Shown: positions 25,788 to 34,755, numbered from the stretch's first letter. The stretch is DNA of 64,000 nucleotides from Streptomyces lasiicapitis (GCF_014646335.1 NZ_BMNG01000003.1:124001-188000), one strand, 5' to 3'. Notes: a model not told the origin generated them from the sequence alone. A program made the numbers and translations.

Positions 25788-26150
25788 CGCTGCTGCGGCT
25801 CCTTCACCAACAAGTGCGGGATCTGACGCCGACCATTGTGGACTGTCCCACTGACAACCCCGACCACGACCCGGTGGTGGGCGGGCTGCGACCGCGCGCC
25901 GACCCCCGCACCGACCGCGCGTCAACGCGGCGGCACGCCGCCACCACCATGATCACGACGCGCCGTGCCGGGCGGCCGGCGCCCGGTTCCCCGGCGATCA
26001 CGCCGACGGCGAAATCCGAGTACGCCGAGGGCGGAGCGGGAACTTCGCCAGGGGTCCCGGGCCTTGCTTAGAGTGGCAGGACTTGCAGCACATACCGAGC
26101 AGCTCTCCCCCCCCGCTCTTATCGAGGATTTCGCGATCGAAGGGACGTAC
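25788..26150. promoter_or_regulatory. Divergent intergenic region parC / M16 peptidase
   Basis: 363 bases with no credible gene. It should contain the parC promoter to the left and the promoter of the M16 pair to the right; a TAGAGT at 26069-26074 is a possible -10 for the latter, with no matching -35. An eight-base C-run occurs near 26108-26115. Confidence 0.35.
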
Positions 26151-27521
26151 ATGCCCATGGGTCACACGGCCACAGCCGAAGCCGGCTCCGGCGGCCTGAC
26201 AGCGACCGAGCACCGGCTGGCCAACGGCCTGCGCGTGGTGCTCTCCGAGGACCACCTGACCCCGGTCGCCGCGGTCTGCCTCTGGTACGACGTCGGCTCC
26301 CGCCACGAGGTCAAGGGCCGTACGGGCCTGGCGCACCTCTTCGAGCACCTGATGTTCCAGGGCTCGAAGCAGGTGCACGGGAACGGCCACTTCGAACTGG
26401 TGCAGGGCGCCGGCGGCTCGCTCAACGGCACCACCAGCTTCGAGCGCACCAACTACTTCGAGACCATGCCCACCCACCAGCTGGAGCTCGCCCTCTGGCT
26501 GGAGGCGGACCGCATGGGCTCGCTCCTGTCGGCCCTCGACGAGGAGTCGATGGAGAACCAGCGGGACGTCGTCAAGAACGAGCGCCGCCAGCGCTACGAC
26601 AACGTTCCGTACGGCACGGCCTTCGAGAAGCTGACCGCCCTCTCCTACCCCGAGGGCCACCCGTACCACCACACGCCCATCGGCTCCATGGCCGACCTGG
26701 ACGCGGCCACCCTGGAGGACGCGCGGGCGTTCTTCCGTACGTACTACGCGCCGAACAACGCCGTCCTGTCGGTCGTCGGCGACATCGACCCCGAGCAGAC
26801 GCTCGCCTGGGTCGAGAAGTACTTCGGCTCCATCCCCTCGCACGACGGCAAGCAGCCCCCGCGCGACGGCGCGCTGCCCGAGCGCATCGGCGAGGAGCTG
26901 CGCGAGGTCGTCGAGGAGGAGGTCCCCGCGCGCGCCCTGATGGCCGCCTACCGCCTCCCGGAGGACGGCACGCGTGAGAGCGACGCGGCCGACCTGGCCC
27001 TCACGGTCCTCGGCAGCGGCGAGTCGTCCCGCCTCTACAACCGCCTCGTACGCCGCGACCGCACCGCCGTGACGGCCGGTTTCGGCCTGCTGCGTCTCGC
27101 GGGCGCGCCCTCGCTCGGCTGGCTGGACGTGAAGACGTCCGGTGACGTGGAGGTCCCCGTCATCGAGGCCGCCGTCGACGAGGAGCTCGCCCGGTTCGCC
27201 GCGGAGGGCCCCACTCCGGAGGAAATGGAGCGCGCCCAGGCCCAGTTGGAGCGCGAGTGGCTCGACCGCCTGGGCACGGTCGCGGGCCGCGCCGACGAAC
27301 TGTGCCGGTACGCGGTCCTGTTCGGCGACCCCCAGCTCGCCCTGACCGCCGTCCAGCGCGTCCTCGACGTCACCGCCGAGGAGGTCCAGGAGGTCGCCAA
27401 GGCCCGCCTGCGCCCGGACAACCGCGCGGTGCTCGTGTACGAACCCATCAGCGCCGAAGACACCGCGGACGCCGCCGGCGATGCCGAGGACGACCAGGAC
27501 GACGAGGAGGCGGCGAAGTGA
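26151..27521 (+). CDS. M16 family zinc peptidase, catalytic subunit
   Basis: 456 residues from ATG 26151, with GAAGGGA 5 nt upstream; ATG 26157 is a close alternative. The inverted zinc motif HLFEH (residues 62-66, in GLAHLFEHLMFQGS) and the distal Glu (about 144, in NQRDVVKNERRQRYDN) are intact, as in pitrilysin/mitochondrial processing peptidase beta subunits. The second half has the second M16 lobe. No signal peptide is seen, so it acts in the cytoplasm. It overlaps the next M16 gene by 4 nt; the two should form a clamp-like heterodimer like bacterial PqqF/Sph2681-2682 pairs. Confidence 0.92.
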   Translation: MPMGHTATAEAGSGGLTATEHRLANGLRVVLSEDHLTPVAAVCLWYDVGSRHEVKGRTGLAHLFEHLMFQGSKQVHGNGHFELVQGAGGSLNGTTSFERTNYFETMPTHQLELALWLEADRMGSLLSALDEESMENQRDVVKNERRQRYDNVPYGTAFEKLTALSYPEGHPYHHTPIGSMADLDAATLEDARAFFRTYYAPNNAVLSVVGDIDPEQTLAWVEKYFGSIPSHDGKQPPRDGALPERIGEELREVVEEEVPARALMAAYRLPEDGTRESDAADLALTVLGSGESSRLYNRLVRRDRTAVTAGFGLLRLAGAPSLGWLDVKTSGDVEVPVIEAAVDEELARFAAEGPTPEEMERAQAQLEREWLDRLGTVAGRADELCRYAVLFGDPQLALTAVQRVLDVTAEEVQEVAKARLRPDNRAVLVYEPISAEDTADAAGDAEDDQDDEEAAK

Positions 27522-28903
27522 CCGAGGCCGCAACGATGCAGTTCCACCCGCAGCCCCAGGCGGGCGCCGCCAGGCCCTGGGCCTTCCCGGCCCCCGAGCG
27601 CGGCACGCTCGGCAACGGCCTGACGGTGCTGCGCTGCGACCGCCCGGGCCAGCAGCTCGTCGCCGTGGAGATCCACCTCGACGCGCCCCTGGACGCCGAG
27701 CCGCAGGGCCTGGACGGCGTGGCCACGATCATGGCGAGGGCCTTCTCCGAAGGCACCGACAAGCACTCCGCCGAGGAGTTCGCCGCCGAGCTCGACCGCT
27801 GCGGCGCCACGCTCGACGCGCACGCCGACCACCCCGGCGTGCGGGTCTCCCTCGAAGTGCCCGTCTCCCGCCTGCCCAAGGCGCTCGGCCTGCTCGCCGA
27901 CGCCCTGCGCGCGCCCGCCTTCGCGGACAGCGAGATCGAGCGCCTCGTACGCAACCGCCTGGACGAGATCCCGCACGAGACCGCCAACCCGGCGCGGCGC
28001 GCCGCCAAGGAGCTTTCCAAGCAGCTCTTCCCGGCGACCGCGCGCATGTCGCGCCCGCGCCAGGGCACGGAGGAGACGGTCACGGCCATCGACTCCGCGG
28101 CCGTGCGCGCCTTCTACGAGAAGCACGTCCGCCCCGCCGCGGCCACCGCCGTCGTGGTCGGCGACTTCACCGGCATCGACCTGGACACCGTCCTCGCGGA
28201 CACCCTCGGCGCCTGGACCGGCGGTGCGGCCGAGCCCCGCCCGATGCCTCCGGTGACCGCCGACGACAGCGGCCGCGTCGTCATCGTGGACCGCCCCGGC
28301 GCCGTACAGACGCAGCTGCTCATCGGCCGCGTCGGCCCGGACCGGCACGACCGCGTGTGGGCCGCGCAGGTCCTCGGCACGTACTGCCTCGGTGGCACCC
28401 TCACCTCCCGCCTGGACCGCGTCCTGCGCGAGGAGAAGGGATACACCTACGGAGTGCGCGCCTTCGGCCAGGTCCTGCGCTCCGCCGCGGACGGCACGGG
28501 CGCCGCGATGCTCGCCATCAGCGGCTCCGTGGACACCCCGAACACGGGCCCGGCCCTGGAGGACCTGTGGAAGGTCCTGCGCACGCTCGCCGCGGAGGGC
28601 CTCACGGACCCCGAGCGCGACGTCGCCGTGCAGAACCTCGTGGGGGTCGCCCCGCTGAAGTACGAGACCGCGGCAGCCGTCGCCGCCACCCTCGCCGACC
28701 AGGTCGAGCAGAACCTGCCGGACGACTTCCAGGCGCACCTGTACCGCCAGTTGGCGGACACGGGCACCGTGGAGGCCACCGCGGCCGTCGTGAACGCCTT
28801 CCCGGACGACCGCCTTGTGACGGTCCTCGTGGGCGACGCCGCGCAGATCGAGGAGCCCGTCAAGGCGCTCGGCATCGGTGAAGTGACGGTGGTCACCGGC
28901 TGA
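27518..28903 (+). CDS. M16 family peptidase-like, non-catalytic partner
   Basis: 461 residues from GTG 27518, overlapping the stop of the catalytic gene (GTGA). The M16 fold is evident (ERGTLGNGLTVLRCDRPGQQLVAVEIHLDAPLDAEPQGLDGVATIMARAF) but the HxxEH zinc motif is absent: the corresponding segment reads GVATIMARAFSEG. The substrate-binding half (LTSRLDRVLREEKGYTYGVRAFG) is kept. It thus resembles the alpha subunit of mitochondrial processing peptidase and should complement the upstream catalytic partner in binding peptides. The gene ends in a terminator. Confidence 0.9.
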   Translation: MTEAATMQFHPQPQAGAARPWAFPAPERGTLGNGLTVLRCDRPGQQLVAVEIHLDAPLDAEPQGLDGVATIMARAFSEGTDKHSAEEFAAELDRCGATLDAHADHPGVRVSLEVPVSRLPKALGLLADALRAPAFADSEIERLVRNRLDEIPHETANPARRAAKELSKQLFPATARMSRPRQGTEETVTAIDSAAVRAFYEKHVRPAAATAVVVGDFTGIDLDTVLADTLGAWTGGAAEPRPMPPVTADDSGRVVIVDRPGAVQTQLLIGRVGPDRHDRVWAAQVLGTYCLGGTLTSRLDRVLREEKGYTYGVRAFGQVLRSAADGTGAAMLAISGSVDTPNTGPALEDLWKVLRTLAAEGLTDPERDVAVQNLVGVAPLKYETAAAVAATLADQVEQNLPDDFQAHLYRQLADTGTVEATAAVVNAFPDDRLVTVLVGDAAQIEEPVKALGIGEVTVVTG

Positions 28904-29180
28904 TTGCCGGGACGGACGTCAGCGGCGACCTGGTGGCGCAAAGCTGGACATAGCGACATCAACGGCGCCGTAAAGGCCCCGTGAGATCAGGGACCCCAGA
29001 GGTTCAAGAAGCCTCTGGGGTCCCTGCATGCCGCCATATGTCCGAATTGACATGGAGGTTGGCCGTCTGCCCTGTGGCGTGCGCTACAAAAGGCTTGATT
29101 CGTTTGTCGATTGAAAGATGAGGCGTTTAGCGTCGGTCCGGCTGCCCGTCAGGCACCACGCCGCGTCCGCGGCACCGGAC
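28904..29180 (+). promoter_or_regulatory. Promoter region upstream of the c-di-AMP riboswitch
   Basis: After the M16 terminator (28990-29024) there are about 155 bases before the riboswitch. TTGACA at 29047-29052 is a perfect -35, but I see no TANNNT at 16-19 bp; a CTACAAA lies about 32 bp downstream. Promoter placement is therefore uncertain. Confidence 0.35.
28990..29024 (+). terminator. Terminator of M16 peptidase operon
   Basis: GGGACCCCAGAGG (28990-29002) pairs perfectly with CCTCTGGGGTCCC (29012-29024), a 13-bp stem with a 9-base loop. Confidence 0.88.
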
Positions 29181-29340
29181 AGCCATCGCCGAGTCCCCGT
29201 ACGGCGCGAGCCAGGGGAGCCGGGGACCCACATGTCCCCTGGGGTGAATCGGACCCCTTGCCGCGAGGCGAGGAGCCCGTAGGAGACCTTCCTGCTCCGA
29301 ACCCGTCAGCTAACCCGGTAGGCGAGAAGGAAGGAAAGGA
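29181..29340 (+). ncRNA. c-di-AMP riboswitch (ydaO-yuaA type)
   Basis: The leader of the M23 peptidase gene carries the conserved blocks of this class in the right order: GCCAGGGGAGCCGGGGA (29210-29226), GGGGTGAATCGG (29241-29252), a GAGGAGCCCGTAGGAG-type joining region, then the hallmark CCGAACCCGTCAGCTAACC (29297-29315) and GGTAGGCGAGAAGGAAGG (29318-29335). In Streptomyces this class controls cell-wall hydrolases such as RpfA and M23/NlpC proteins: high c-di-AMP turns expression off. The 3' strand GAAGGAAGG that closes the element runs directly into the Shine-Dalgarno GGAAAGGA (29333-29340), so control of translation initiation is possible here, besides termination. Confidence 0.92.
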
Positions 29341-29351
29341 TCAGCCGCTTC

Positions 29352-30185
29352 ATGGCGTTCACCCGCCCGACCGGCAAGCACCGCCGTCCGAGCCGCATCT
29401 CCCGTACGACCGCGAGTGCCGCGGGCGTCGCCGCTCTCACCACCACCGGCGTCATCTCGGGTCTGGCCGCTCCGGCGTTCGCCGCCGAAGCCGCGTCCGC
29501 CCCCGAGCACAAGACCACCGGCCTCACCCAGTCCATCTCCATCGGCGACTCCCTGGCCGACGAGATCGACGCCCAGGCCGCCGCCCAGAAGCAGGCGGCC
29601 CTCGAAGCCGCCGCCAAGGCGAAGGCCGAGGCCGCCGCGAAGGCCAAGGCCGAGGAAGCCAAGCGCAAGGCCGCCGAGGCCAAGCGCAAGGCTGAGGCCG
29701 CCGCGAAGGCCAAGGCCAAGGAGGAGCGCGAGGCCAAGGAGCGCGCCGCCCGCGAGGCCGAGCGCAAGCGCCTCATGGGCTCCTACGTAGCGCCGGTCGA
29801 CGGCAGCTACGTCTCCACCGGCTACCAGACCGGTGGCGCCATGTGGTCCTCCGGCAGCCACACCGGCGTCGACTTCCACGCCGCGTCCGGCACCGAGGTC
29901 CAGGCGGTCGCCGCCGGCACCGTCGTCGAGGCCGGCTGGGGCGGCGCCTACGGCAACAACGTCGTGATCCGCCACAACGACGGCACGTACACGCAGTACG
30001 GCCACATGTCGTCCCTGAGCGTCACGGTCGGCCAGGCGGTCACCCCGGGCCAGCAGATCGGCCTCTCCGGCTCGACCGGCAACTCCAGCGGCCCGCACCT
30101 GCACTTCGAGGCCCGCACCGGCGCCGACTACGGCTCCGACATCGACCCCGTGGCGTACCTGCGCTCGCACGGCGTCAGCGTCTGA
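29352..30185 (+). CDS. Secreted M23 (LytM) peptidoglycan endopeptidase
   Basis: 277 residues. N-terminal Arg/Lys region and hydrophobic core (SAAGVAALTTTGVISGLAAPAFA) form a signal peptide. A long Ala/Lys/Glu coiled coil (~residues 75-140) follows, encoded by repetitive DNA at 29580-29770. The LytM domain has the zinc ligands HTGVD (His and Asp about residues 170 and 174) and HLH (about 249-251 in SSGPHLHFEA). It should cleave peptide crosslinks in the cell wall. The upstream c-di-AMP riboswitch ties expression to osmotic or wall signalling. The gene is monocistronic and has a strong terminator. Confidence 0.94.
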   Translation: MAFTRPTGKHRRPSRISRTTASAAGVAALTTTGVISGLAAPAFAAEAASAPEHKTTGLTQSISIGDSLADEIDAQAAAQKQAALEAAAKAKAEAAAKAKAEEAKRKAAEAKRKAEAAAKAKAKEEREAKERAAREAERKRLMGSYVAPVDGSYVSTGYQTGGAMWSSGSHTGVDFHAASGTEVQAVAAGTVVEAGWGGAYGNNVVIRHNDGTYTQYGHMSSLSVTVGQAVTPGQQIGLSGSTGNSSGPHLHFEARTGADYGSDIDPVAYLRSHGVSV

Positions 30186-30200
30186 CCCCCTCGCCGCACG

Positions 30201-30230
30201 AAAGCCCCGGCTCACCCGAGCCGGGGTTTT
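30201..30230 (+). terminator. M23 peptidase gene terminator
   Basis: AAAGCCCCGGCTC (30201-30213) pairs with GAGCCGGGGTTTT (30218-30230), 4-base loop, with the T-run typical of an intrinsic terminator. Confidence 0.92.
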
Positions 30231-30320
30231 CCGCGTATGCACGCCTTTTTGGCCAAAAGATATCCATGGATTCCGGCCTCCCATCGGAAAACGCGGCCCC
30301 TTGCAATAGAGTCCATGTCG

Positions 30321-30430
30321 ACAGGGTCCTTACGGATCCATAGGGTCCCACTCCACAGGGTCCTACGGAGTCCATGGAGTCGTTGCACGAGCGCCATTCG
30401 ACGCGTCGGCCGACGCGCCGACCGACGCGT
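30321..30430 (+). repeat. Iterated repeats upstream of GntR gene
   Basis: ACAGGGTCCTTACGGATCCAT (30321-30341) recurs as ACAGGGTCCTACGGAGTCCAT (30355-30375), 34 bp apart, with a further partial CCATAGGGTCC between them and GTCCAT on either side. A second set, CGACGCG, appears three times between about 30400 and 30430. The block fills the space before the GntR start and looks like a multi-site operator. Confidence 0.6.
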
Positions 30431-30458
30431 TTCGCGGGCATTAAAGCGGAGGTCCGTC

Positions 30459-31145
30459 ATGCGCATTCCCGCGCACTCGGTATGCACAGCCATCCGGGAC
30501 GACATCGTCTCCGGTGTCTACGAACGCGGCACGCGCCTCACGGAGGAACTGCTCGCCCGCCGCTACGGAGTCTCCCGCGTCCCGGTGCGCGAGGCCCTGC
30601 GCACCCTGGAGGCCGAGGGCTTCGTCGTCACCCGCAGGCACGCGGGCGCGTGCGTCGCCGAGCCCACCGAGCAGGACGCCGCCGACCTCCTGGAGATCCG
30701 CGCGCTCCTGGAGCCACTGGCCGCCGCCCGCGCCGCGCAGCGCCGCACCGACGCCCACCTGAAGGTGCTCCGCGGCCTCGTCCGGCTCGGCCAGGAGCGC
30801 TCCCGGCGCGGCGGCGCCGACGACCTCCGCTCGCTCGACGGCTGGTTCCACGAGACGCTCACCCAGGCCTCCGCCAGCCCCGGCCTGATCACGCTCCTCA
30901 CCCAGCTGCGGCACAAGATCGCCTGGATGTACGTCACCGAGCCGCAGGCCGCGCCCGCCGAGACCTGGGCCGAGCGGGCCGCGGTCGTCGACGCCGTCGC
31001 CCGCGGCGACGCGGAGCGGGCCCGCGCGCTCACGATGCTGCACGCCGAGCGGGCGGCCACCGGGCACCGGCCGCGCGCCGGATCGCGCGGCGGGCGTGTG
31101 AGGGATTCGCAACATGCCGTAAACACCGTGAGCGTACGGAATTAA
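30459..31145 (+). CDS. GntR-family (FCD type) transcriptional regulator
   Basis: 228 residues from ATG 30459 with GCGGAGG 6 nt upstream. The winged helix is IRDDIVSGVYERGTRLTEELLARRYGVSRVPVREALRTLEAEGFV, followed by the FCD effector domain (DLLEIRALLEPLAAARAA ... LDGWFHETLTQASASPGLI). It is FadR/FCD-like and would bind a small organic acid as effector. The metal ligands seen in many FCD domains are only partly clear. The iterated repeats just upstream are the likely autoregulatory sites. It is the only gene between the M23 peptidase and HPr, and its regulon is unknown. Confidence 0.88.
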   Translation: MRIPAHSVCTAIRDDIVSGVYERGTRLTEELLARRYGVSRVPVREALRTLEAEGFVVTRRHAGACVAEPTEQDAADLLEIRALLEPLAAARAAQRRTDAHLKVLRGLVRLGQERSRRGGADDLRSLDGWFHETLTQASASPGLITLLTQLRHKIAWMYVTEPQAAPAETWAERAAVVDAVARGDAERARALTMLHAERAATGHRPRAGSRGGRVRDSQHAVNTVSVRN

Positions 31146-31268
31146 CGGCGACGCCGTATACAAAGGGGAGCGAGTCTGCGGGAATTGCTTTTCGTGTGCC
31201 CGCATTTCGACATCGAATATTGCGCCGGATATGCGCCAGATATGCGTCGGGGTAAGCTCCGGATACGC

Positions 31269-31302
31269 AAAAGGCTCGACCTGAAATTCAGATCGAGCCC
31301 TT
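31269..31302 (-). terminator. HPr gene terminator
   Basis: GGCTCGACCTGAA (31273-31285) pairs with TTCAGATCGAGCC (31287-31299) except for one C-A mismatch. On the minus strand the stem is followed by TTTT, so it suits the HPr gene. Confidence 0.8.
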
Positions 31303-31351
31303 CACGTACAATCCCGGGCGGTGTTCTCCGCGTGCGGAGCACCGTCACCGG

Positions 31352-31633
31352 TCAAACCGTCTCGGGGAGCTCCTCGAGACCCTCGGCGACCAGCTTCGCC
31401 AGACGGTCGAGGGCGGCGTCCGCGCCCTCGGCGTCCGAAGCGAGCACGATCTCCTCGTCGCCCTGCGCACCCAGACCGAGCACCGCGAGCATGGAAGCGG
31501 CGTTGACCGGGTCGCCGCCGGCCTTGGCGATCGTCACGGGGACGCCGGCGGCCGTGGCCGCACGGACGAAGATGGAGGCGGGCCGGGCGTGAAGGCCCTC
31601 GGCCCAGCCGACGTTGACGCGGCGCTCAGCCAT
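31352..31633 (-). CDS. ptsH: HPr phosphocarrier protein of the sugar PTS
   Basis: 93 residues from ATG 31633, with GGAAGGG about 9 nt upstream; a longer frame (102 residues) has no support. The active-site His15 sits in GLHARPAS, and the Ser47 region reads NAASMLAVLGLGAQGDEE, matching S. coelicolor HPr. HPr accepts phosphate from Enzyme I and passes it to Enzyme IIA; in Streptomyces it serves N-acetylglucosamine and fructose uptake. Enzyme I (ptsI) is not adjacent. The gene is monocistronic, divergent from the patA-like gene. Confidence 0.96.
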   Translation of the reverse strand: MAERRVNVGWAEGLHARPASIFVRAATAAGVPVTIAKAGGDPVNAASMLAVLGLGAQGDEEIVLASDAEGADAALDRLAKLVAEGLEELPETV

Positions 31634-31812
31634 GTGTTGCTGCCCTTCCAGGTGTCTCACACTTGTCTAGACCACTATCTCATGCCGACCCGGGTGCTCC
31701 CGCCGGGACGATCGTCGGGCCGCCCACGGGCGTACGTCCCGTGCCCGGCCGCCCTTCGACCCGTCCTACATTGCCCCGGCCCGAGCGGCGGCGCGACCCG
31801 TACTCTGGCCCC

Positions 31813-34755
31813 ATGCAGACGCCGCCGGACCGGCACCCCTACCCCTCCCACTGGGAGGCCGACGTGTTGCTGCGCGACGGGGGCACGGCCCGCATCAGGC
31901 CCATCACGGCCGAGGACGCCGACCGCCTGGTCAGCTTCTTCGAGCAGGTCTCGGACGAGTCGAAGTACTACCGCTTCTTCGCACCGTACCCGCGTCTGTC
32001 CGCCAAGGACGTGCACCGCTTCACCCACCACGACCACGTCGACCGCGTGGGCCTCGCCGCCACCGTGGGCGGTGAATTCATCGCCACCGTGCGCTTCGAC
32101 CGCATCGACGCCCAGGGCCGCGCCGCCACCGCGCCCGCGGACGAGGCCGAGGTCGCCTTCCTCGTCCAGGACGCCCACCAGGGCCGGGGCGTCGCCTCCG
32201 CCCTCCTGGAACACATCGCGGCCGTCGCCCGTGAACGCGGCATCCGCCGGTTCGCCGCCGAGGTACTGCCCGCCAACACCAAGATGGTCAAGGTCTTCAC
32301 GGACGCGGGCTATCAGCAGCAGCGCAGCTTCGAGGACGGCGTCGTACGCCTCGAACTCGACCTCGAACCCACCGACCGCTCCCTGGCCGTCCAGCGCGCC
32401 CGCGAACAGCGCGCCGAGGCCCGCTCCGTGCAGCGCCTCCTGGCGCCCGGCTCGGTCGCCGTCATCGGCGCGGGACGGTCCCCGGACGGCGTCGGCCGCG
32501 GCATCCTGCGCAACCTGCTGGACGCGGGCTTCACCGGCCGCCTGTACGCCGTGAACGGCTCGCTCCCCGAAGACACCGCCGAGATCGACGGCGTGCCCGC
32601 GCACCGCTCCGTGCGCGACATCGGCGAACCCGTCGACCTGGCCGTCGTCGCCGTGCCGGCTGAGCGCGTCCCGCAGGCCGTCACCGACTGCGGCGAACAC
32701 GGCGTACAAGGACTCGTGGTGATCTCCGCCGGGTACGCCGAGAGCGGCCCCGAGGGACGCGAGCGCCAGCGTGAACTCGTCCGCCGGGCACGCACCTACG
32801 GGTTGCGCATCATCGGACCCAACGCCTTCGGAGTCATCAACACCTCTCCGGAGGTGCGCCTCAACGCCTCACTCGCGCCCGAACTGCCGCTCGCCGGGAG
32901 CCTCGGCCTGTTCACGCAGTCCGGCGCCATCGGCATCGCGCTCCTGTCCCGTCTGCACCGGCGCGGCCGCGGCCTGTGGGGCCTGTCCACCTGCGTCAGC
33001 GCGGGCAACCGCGCGGACGTCTCCGGCAACGACGTGCTCCAGTACTGGTACGACGACCCGGACACCGACGTCGCCCTGATGTACCTCGAATCCATCGGCA
33101 ACCCGCGCAAGTTCACCCGCCTCGCCCGCCGCACCGCCGCCGTGAAGCCCCTGGTCGTCGTCCAGGGCGCCCGGCACAGCGGCATCGCGCCGACCGGCCA
33201 CGCGGGCGCCGCGACGCGACTCCCGCACGCCACGGTGTCGGCGCTGCTGCGGCAGGCCGGAGTGATCCGCGTGGACACGGTGACCGAGCTGGTCGACGCC
33301 GGACTGCTGCTCGCCGGGCAGCCGCTGCCCGCCGGACCGCGCGTGGCCATCCTCGGCAACTCCGAGTCCCTCGGCCTGCTCACGTACGACGCCTGCGTCG
33401 CCGAGGGCCTGCGGCCGCTGCCGCCCCGCGACCTGACCACCGCCGCGGCCCCGGACGACTTCCGCGCCGCCCTCACCGCCGCGCTGGCCGACGACGGGTG
33501 CGACTCCGTGGTCGTCACCGTGATCCCGTCCCTGGGGGAGTCCACCCGCCAGGGGGAGGACAAGTCGCTGGCCGCGGCCCTCCGCGCCGCCGCCGCGACC
33601 TGCCCGACCAAGCCGGTCACCGTCGTGCACGTGGAGCTGGGCGGCCTCGCCGAAGCGCTGTCCGCGGCGGCGAGCACGGGGCCGCGGGCCGCCACGGCGA
33701 TCGGCCCGGCCGACCGGGCGCCCGAGCCTCCGGCCCAGGAGACTGCCCCCGCGGCGCAGGAGACCGCCCCCGCGGCCCAGGAGACCGCCCCCGCGGCCCA
33801 GCAAGCCGCGCCCACGGCCCACGAAGCTGCCCCCGCGCAACAACCCCCCACCACCCCCCAACAACCCCCCAAACCCCCGCCCCACCACCGCATCCCCGCC
33901 TACCCCGCCGCCGAACGCGCCGTCCGCGCCCTCGCCGAAGCCGTGAAGTACGCCCAGTGGCGCCGCGACATCGCCGAGCCCGGCAAGGTGCCCGAGTACG
34001 ACGACATCGACGAGCAGGGCGCGGGCGACCTCATCGAGCACCTCCTGGCCAAGGCCGACGACCCCCGCGGCCGCACCCTGGAGGCGGACGACGCCCGCGA
34101 CCTCCTCGGGCGGTACGGCATCGGGGTACGCCAGGCGCTGCCCGCCCCCGACGCCGACACCGCCGCGCGCGCCGCACACGAGGCCGGCTACCCGGTCGCC
34201 CTCAAGACCACCGCACCCCACCTGCGCCACCGCCCCGACCTCGGCGGCGTCCGCCTCGACCTCGCCGACGAGGAGCAACTGCGGCGCGCCTACCGGGAAC
34301 TGACCCACACCCTCGGCAGGCCCGCCGAGCTGCGCCCGGTCGTCCAGGCCATGGTGTCCCGCGGCGTGGACACCGTCGTGCGCGCCGGACACGACCCGGT
34401 GGCGGGCGCGGTGCTGTCCTTCGGCCTCGCGGGCGCGGCGTCCGAGCTCCTCGGGGACACCGCGCACCGGCTGATTCCGGTCACGGACCGGGACGCGGGA
34501 AACCTGGTCCGGTCGATCCGGACGGCCCCGCTCCTGTTCGGCTGGCGCGGCTCGGCCCCCGTGGACGCCGGCGCCCTCGAAGAGCTCCTGATGCGCGTCT
34601 CACGGCTCGTGGACGACCACCCCGAAGTGGTCACCGTCTCACTGGAGCCGGTCGTCGTCGCCCAGGAAGGACTCTCCGTCCTCAGCGCCACCGTCCGCCT
34701 CGCCCCGCCGCCCGCCCGCGACGACCTGGGACCTCGCACCCTGCCCGCGTACTGA
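31813..34755 (+). CDS. PatA-like protein acetyltransferase: GNAT domain fused to acyl-CoA synthetase-like region
   Basis: 980 residues. The GNAT domain (residues ~20-180: IRPITAEDADRLVSFFEQVSDESKYYRFFAPYP ... AFLVQDAHQGRGVASALLEHI) comes first, then an NDP-forming acyl-CoA synthetase-like region with a CoA-binding Rossmann domain (APGSVAVIGAGRSPDGVGRGILRNLLDAGFTG), a flavodoxin-like ligase part, a Pro/Gln/Ala-rich linker, and an ATP-grasp domain. This GNAT-first order matches S. lividans PatA, which acetylates and silences acyl-CoA synthetases. The linker carries tandem QETAPAA repeats (21-bp units, 33739-33822). ATG 31813 follows a TACTCT with 6 nt between, and no Shine-Dalgarno is visible, so a leaderless message is likely. 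Confidence 0.88.
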   Translation: MQTPPDRHPYPSHWEADVLLRDGGTARIRPITAEDADRLVSFFEQVSDESKYYRFFAPYPRLSAKDVHRFTHHDHVDRVGLAATVGGEFIATVRFDRIDAQGRAATAPADEAEVAFLVQDAHQGRGVASALLEHIAAVARERGIRRFAAEVLPANTKMVKVFTDAGYQQQRSFEDGVVRLELDLEPTDRSLAVQRAREQRAEARSVQRLLAPGSVAVIGAGRSPDGVGRGILRNLLDAGFTGRLYAVNGSLPEDTAEIDGVPAHRSVRDIGEPVDLAVVAVPAERVPQAVTDCGEHGVQGLVVISAGYAESGPEGRERQRELVRRARTYGLRIIGPNAFGVINTSPEVRLNASLAPELPLAGSLGLFTQSGAIGIALLSRLHRRGRGLWGLSTCVSAGNRADVSGNDVLQYWYDDPDTDVALMYLESIGNPRKFTRLARRTAAVKPLVVVQGARHSGIAPTGHAGAATRLPHATVSALLRQAGVIRVDTVTELVDAGLLLAGQPLPAGPRVAILGNSESLGLLTYDACVAEGLRPLPPRDLTTAAAPDDFRAALTAALADDGCDSVVVTVIPSLGESTRQGEDKSLAAALRAAAATCPTKPVTVVHVELGGLAEALSAAASTGPRAATAIGPADRAPEPPAQETAPAAQETAPAAQETAPAAQQAAPTAHEAAPAQQPPTTPQQPPKPPPHHRIPAYPAAERAVRALAEAVKYAQWRRDIAEPGKVPEYDDIDEQGAGDLIEHLLAKADDPRGRTLEADDARDLLGRYGIGVRQALPAPDADTAARAAHEAGYPVALKTTAPHLRHRPDLGGVRLDLADEEQLRRAYRELTHTLGRPAELRPVVQAMVSRGVDTVVRAGHDPVAGAVLSFGLAGAASELLGDTAHRLIPVTDRDAGNLVRSIRTAPLLFGWRGSAPVDAGALEELLMRVSRLVDDHPEVVTVSLEPVVVAQEGLSVLSATVRLAPPPARDDLGPRTLPAY
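33739..33822 (+). repeat. 21-bp tandem repeat in patA-like linker
   Basis: Three near-identical 21-base units (33739-33759, 33760-33780, 33781-33801) encode ETAPAAQ, with a fourth diverged copy to 33822. The units are in frame, so copy-number change lengthens the linker by 7 residues without a frameshift. Confidence 0.85.

Noticed and set aside
23577..25826. 749-codon open frame antisense to parC
   Set aside because: Covers a complete, conserved parC; composition and repeats are those of a shadow frame. The same applies to long frames opposite parE, the M16 pair, cutS and kdpD.
33739..33822. Short regular repeats as a CRISPR array
   Set aside because: Units are 21 bp with no spacers, lie inside a reading frame and encode a linker.
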